Shown here: piece by piece, positions 60,648 through 64,000 of the stretch
Layout of the letters: the number at the start of each line of letters is the position of its first letter
Position numbering within the stretch: the stretch's first letter is position 1
DNA from: Cohnella sp. GbtcB17
GTDB lineage: Bacteria; Bacillota; Bacilli; Paenibacillales; Paenibacillaceae
Length of the DNA stretch: 64,000 nt
NCBI RefSeq assembly: GCF_019091135.1
Contig: NZ_JAGXJW010000011.1
Coordinates: 5,791 to 69,790, forward strand
Direction of reading: 5' to 3'
The notes under the pieces: model-generated
The model's input: the letters and a program-made list of their open reading frames with translations, nothing else
What the model was told of the DNA's origin: nothing
The model's database searches: none
Made by a program: the position numbers and the translations under genes

Positions 60648-63206
60648 ATGAAAAGAAAAGCAAGCCTGCGTGGATTGGCGCTGCTGTTGCTGCTCGCGAT
60701 CGCCCTTCCGACCAATGCCTTCGCGGTGGTGAACGGATCGACGTCGGCCGGCTGGAACGTGTTCGACCCGTCAACGGGCGGCTCCTACCGGTACGGACCG
60801 TCGATGATCCTGAACGCGGACAACAGCATCGACATGTGGACCTGCTCGCCCGGCGCATCGGGCGCCTGGGACTACATCCGCTACAAGCACTCTCCCGACA
60901 ACGGCGCGACCTGGGGCAGCGAGTCTGTCGCCCTGCAGCCGACGGCCGGCGCGCGCGACGCCTACTCGGTATGTGATCCCGGCGTCATCAAGTTCGGCGG
61001 CTACTACTATATGGGCTATACGTCCACGGAGAACGTCAACGGAACCGACAACGACGTCTATGTCGCGCGGTCGGCAAGCGTTACCGGACCTTGGGAAAAG
61101 TGGAACGGCAGCGGTTGGGGCGGTACGTCCCCGCAGCCGTTCATCGTCTTCGACGACGCGCCGATCGACACGTACGGCGCCGGCGAGCCGAGCTTCGTCG
61201 TCAAAGATTCCACGCTCTACATCTACTACACCTGGATGAGCCGCGATCCGTCCACCGGCAAGCCGGTCAATCAGACGCGCGTTCGCACAGCCTCGACCGC
61301 CAACGCCAACTGGCCGGGCAGCATGACGTATCAAGGCGTCGCCATTAACCGGGACCTGGACGGAGACGATTCGACCGATCACAAGTACGTCCCTTCGATG
61401 AACAAGTTTATCGCGATCGGGACGGCCAGGCGTTTCGGTCCTTTCGCCTACATCAAGCTGTACGAATCGGCGGACGGCATCACGTACAAGCCGGCGACCC
61501 TGCCTAAGAACTTCATCAGCGTCGCGGCCCACAACGCGGGCATCACCGGCAACGCGCTCGGACAATTCGACACGTCGAAAAGCAATCGGATTGCCTATGC
61601 TTACGGTACCGTTTGGGCTTACTGGTACACCGCGATGAATCCGATCACGCTGACCGACAGCGCGCTGCCCGCGGTGCCGATCATTAGCGCCGCAATCGCC
61701 GGCAACGGCCAGGCGACGCTGCACTTCCGCACGTCCGGCGTCGCTGGAGAGACTTACAAAGTCAAATACGGCACCGCCAGCGGCAGTTATACGTCGACGT
61801 TGACCGGCATCTCCTCCAGCCCTTATACGGTCACCGGACTGACGAACGGTACGCCCTACTACTTTACGGTCGTCGCGAGCAACGCGAGCGGCGACAGCGG
61901 CAACGCGCAGCAAGTGAGCGCCACGCCGCTCGCGTTGACGGCGAGCCCGCGCAGCGGCGTGACCGTATCCAGCCAGATCGCCGGCTGGGAAGCGTCGAAG
62001 GCGATCGATGCGGATCCGAACACGACGTGGTCGAGCGCGGGCCACTCAAGCAACGCAAGCACGGAATGGGTCACGGTCGATACCGGCTCCGCGCGCATGA
62101 TTCAACGCGTAACGCTGACGCCGCGGCAGCCCAATGAGCTCTCGTATCCAAGCAAGTTCAATATTCAGGTCAGCACGGATAACGCAACCTGGGTGAATGC
62201 GGACTACGACATCCGGCAATATCGGATCGAGTCGCCGGCCCGCAACGTATACGATTTTAACGAACCGCTCTACGGCAGGTACGTACGCATCTATGCGACC
62301 GAGCTGGGTCACGACGAGAATCAGCCGTGGGGCTTTCAGCTTCAGCTGGGAGACGTGAAGATCGAGGAGATCCCATACGGCACCTCGCAGTCGTCCGCGA
62401 TCGCAGGCTGGGAAGGCGCCAAGATATTGGACGGCAACCAGACGACGGTATGGTCGAGCAACGCTCATAGCGCGGCCGCCTCCACGGAATGGCTCGCCAT
62501 CGATATGGGCGCGACGAGACCGATTGGAGCGGTCAAGGTGACGCCTCGCCTATCTGGCGTGGCTTTCCCCGTCGACTTCAAATTCCAGTCGAGCCTCGAC
62601 GGCGCGACGTGGACGGACATCGCGGGCGCTTCGTATACCGGGTATGCCAATCCAGTCTCTGCGGCGCAGACATTCAAATTCGGCAACGGCGTCACCGCCC
62701 GATATGTCCGCATGTACGCCACCAAGCTGGGCGCGGACGATTTCGGCAATTACTACATGCAGATCGCCGACATGAGGCCGGACACACTGCCGCCGCGCAC
62801 GCCGGCTTCCTCTTCCTCGATCGCCGGCTGGGAAACCGCGAAGGTCGCGGACGGACAGAACAACACGTACTGGTCGAGCGCCGGCCATACGTCGGCAGCA
62901 GCTACGGAGTGGGCGTCGATCGATACGGGCAGCATACAGAGCTGGAGCGGCCTGCGCATCCGTCCGCGTCCGGACGCCGGCTTCCCGGTCAATTTCAAGC
63001 TCCAATCGAGCGTCGACGGCACGAACTGGACCGATATCGTCGGTCATGATTATATCGATTACTACAACCCGAAAAGCACGACGCAAGTCTTCCCGTTCAG
63101 CAGCATGGTATCGGCCCGTTACTTCCGGATGTATGCGACCAAGCTGAGCGCCGATTCCTTCGGCAACTACTACATGCAGCTCGCCGAGATCATCGCCGAT
63201 CATTAA
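60648..63206 (+). CDS. Secreted beta-propeller protein with Fn3 and three F5/8C domains
   Basis: An 852-residue secreted protein. Signal peptide 1 to about 26 (PTNAFA). Residues about 30-340 look like a five-bladed propeller of the GH43 or related type (YRYGPSMILNADNSIDMWTCS, GYYYMGYTS, YGAGEPSFVVKDSTLYIYYTW). Then one Fn3 domain (about 345-430) and three F5/8 type C/CBM32-like domains (about 432-570, 577-713, 718-852), the last two especially alike (ARYVRMYATKLGADDFGNYYMQ and ARYFRMYATKLSADSFGNYYMQ). The domains would bind galactose- or arabinose-rich glycans. AGGAGG lies 9 nt before the ATG. No catalytic triad is assigned with certainty. Controlled by the divergent LacI protein. Confidence 0.88.
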   Translation: MKRKASLRGLALLLLLAIALPTNAFAVVNGSTSAGWNVFDPSTGGSYRYGPSMILNADNSIDMWTCSPGASGAWDYIRYKHSPDNGATWGSESVALQPTAGARDAYSVCDPGVIKFGGYYYMGYTSTENVNGTDNDVYVARSASVTGPWEKWNGSGWGGTSPQPFIVFDDAPIDTYGAGEPSFVVKDSTLYIYYTWMSRDPSTGKPVNQTRVRTASTANANWPGSMTYQGVAINRDLDGDDSTDHKYVPSMNKFIAIGTARRFGPFAYIKLYESADGITYKPATLPKNFISVAAHNAGITGNALGQFDTSKSNRIAYAYGTVWAYWYTAMNPITLTDSALPAVPIISAAIAGNGQATLHFRTSGVAGETYKVKYGTASGSYTSTLTGISSSPYTVTGLTNGTPYYFTVVASNASGDSGNAQQVSATPLALTASPRSGVTVSSQIAGWEASKAIDADPNTTWSSAGHSSNASTEWVTVDTGSARMIQRVTLTPRQPNELSYPSKFNIQVSTDNATWVNADYDIRQYRIESPARNVYDFNEPLYGRYVRIYATELGHDENQPWGFQLQLGDVKIEEIPYGTSQSSAIAGWEGAKILDGNQTTVWSSNAHSAAASTEWLAIDMGATRPIGAVKVTPRLSGVAFPVDFKFQSSLDGATWTDIAGASYTGYANPVSAAQTFKFGNGVTARYVRMYATKLGADDFGNYYMQIADMRPDTLPPRTPASSSSIAGWETAKVADGQNNTYWSSAGHTSAAATEWASIDTGSIQSWSGLRIRPRPDAGFPVNFKLQSSVDGTNWTDIVGHDYIDYYNPKSTTQVFPFSSMVSARYFRMYATKLSADSFGNYYMQLAEIIADH

Positions 63207-63221
63207 ACGCGGTCACGCGGC

Positions 63222-63255
63222 AAACAGGCCCATGCGCATTCGCATGGGCCTGTTT
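63222..63255. terminator. Bidirectional terminator between convergent genes
   Basis: A perfect 15-bp stem (AAACAGGCCCATGCG / CGCATGGGCCTGTTT) with a 4-nt loop, lying between the propeller gene stop (63206) and the GH4 stop (63280). Confidence 0.85.
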
Positions 63256-63279
63256 GATGTTCGACTCCGGCTTGCAAAA

Positions 63280-64000
63280 TTAACGGAACTTCGGCAGCCA
63301 GTCGCCGTGCGCTTCGATCAGGTCGTCGCACAGGGAGACGATGTCGTCCATCGACAACTCGGCGGACGTGTGCGGGTCGAGCAGGGCTGCGTGGTAAATA
63401 TGCTCCTTCTTGCCCGTCACCGCGGCTTCGATCGTGAGCAGCTGGGTGTTGATGTTCGTCCGGTTGAGCGCGGCCAGCTGCGGCGGCAAGTCGCCCACGT
63501 ACGTCGGTGTCACGCCCGAGGCGTCGACCAGGCACGGCACTTCGACGCAAGCTTCCTTCGGCAGGTTGGTAATGAGGCCGGTGTTCATGACGTTGCCGCC
63601 GATCTTGAACGGCACGTTCGTCTCCATCGCGTCAAAAATGTAGGAGGCGTATTCATGCGACCGCTCGTGCGTCAGCGTCGCGTTGTTCACGATGCTGTCG
63701 CGCATCTCTTGCCAGCCCTTGATCTGTTCGATGCAGCGGCGCGGATATTCGTCCAGCGGAATATTGAAGCGCTCGATCAGCTCCGGGTAGTTTTTCTTGA
63801 TGAAATACGGGTGGTACTCGGCGTTGTGCTCGCTCGATTCCGTGACATAGTAGCCGAACTTCAGCATCAGCTCGTAGCGGACCATGTCGTGATGCTTTTC
63901 CTTTTGCTTTTCGGCTGCGCGGCGCTTGATCTCCGGATACAGGTCGACGCCGTCCTTGGTCACCTCGAGCAGCCAGGCCATATGGTTGATGCCCGCGATG
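63280..64000 (-). CDS. GH4 alpha-galactosidase/alpha-glucosidase, truncated by the window edge
   Basis: The C-terminal 240 or so residues of a family 4 glycosidase (MelA/LplD type), which uses NAD and a divalent metal. At the edge the frame reads IAGINHMAWLLEVTKDG; GINH carries the metal-binding His of the family. Further motifs: YVTESSEHNAEYHPYF, KIGGNVMNTGLITNLPKEACVEVPCLVDASGVTPTYVGDLPPQ. This ending matches the GH4 alpha-galactosidase branch. The 5' end lies beyond 64000. It is convergent with the secreted propeller protein and probably cytoplasmic. Confidence 0.9.
   Translation of the reverse strand, partial: IAGINHMAWLLEVTKDGVDLYPEIKRRAAEKQKEKHHDMVRYELMLKFGYYVTESSEHNAEYHPYFIKKNYPELIERFNIPLDEYPRRCIEQIKGWQEMRDSIVNNATLTHERSHEYASYIFDAMETNVPFKIGGNVMNTGLITNLPKEACVEVPCLVDASGVTPTYVGDLPPQLAALNRTNINTQLLTIEAAVTGKKEHIYHAALLDPHTSAELSMDDIVSLCDDLIEAHGDWLPKFR

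Overview
The window looks like chromosome of a GC-rich, plant-polymer-degrading member of the Paenibacillaceae, in the Cohnella/Paenibacillus range. This is inferred from Firmicute Shine-Dalgarno sequences (AGGAGG type), YesM/YesN-type two-component pairs beside sugar ABC transporters, YerC, CsoR/CopA, Fur- and CcpA-type sites and many secreted or intracellular glycosidases. No rRNA, tRNA, CRISPR array, phage or transposase gene was recognised.

Layout. 0.4-7.5 kb: a sugar ABC transporter without its own ATPase, with a YesM-like sensor kinase and a YesN-like AraC response regulator. 7.9-14.1 kb: a decayed SLH-domain gene end, YerC, a glycine/arginine-rich small protein, a DUF1861 protein, a DUF47-PiT phosphate pair and a luciferase-like oxidoreductase. 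14.4-18.3 kb: a very large secreted GH9 cellulase. 18.5-22.7 kb: an M20 amidohydrolase, a quinone-oxidoreductase-like enzyme with a divergent TetR regulator, and a lipoprotein. 22.7-26.8 kb: an AraC regulator divergent from a LacZ-type beta-galactosidase. 27.3-30.4 kb: a Fur-regulated ferric-siderophore uptake locus. 30.8-43.5 kb: a long leftward cluster with PxpABC-type 5-oxoprolinase subunits, a NitT/TauT-type ABC transporter, a UbiD decarboxylase, a fumarate-reductase-like flavoprotein with a small 2Fe-2S partner, a 4,5-dihydroxyphthalate-decarboxylase-like protein and a RutA/SfnG-like monooxygenase, with a divergent IclR regulator. 44.5-56.2 kb: a rhamnoside-type locus (MFS carrier, two glycosidases, ABC importer, divergent LacI regulator). 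56.3-59.3 kb: CopA and CsoR. 59.4-64.0 kb: a LacI regulator divergent from a secreted propeller/F5-8C protein, then a truncated GH4 enzyme.

How it works together. Most genes import and degrade plant oligosaccharides: secreted cellulase and propeller enzymes outside, ABC importers, then cytoplasmic GH2, GH78, GH106-like and GH4 enzymes, each set under a local AraC, LacI or two-component regulator, with likely CcpA input. The least conventional unit is the 30.8-43.5 kb cluster. It resembles a B. subtilis kip (pxp) operon expanded with an importer, two decarboxylase types and redox enzymes, and I infer uptake and breakdown of an unidentified carboxylated cyclic compound, perhaps one with an amide.

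The intergenic DNA is unusual. At least seven families of palindromic or tandem repeats occupy it, mostly between convergent genes. Array periods are 51, 62, 62, 72-73 and 102 bp, close to whole numbers of DNA helical turns. Two 62-bp arrays 36 kb apart share one palindrome core in opposite orientation.
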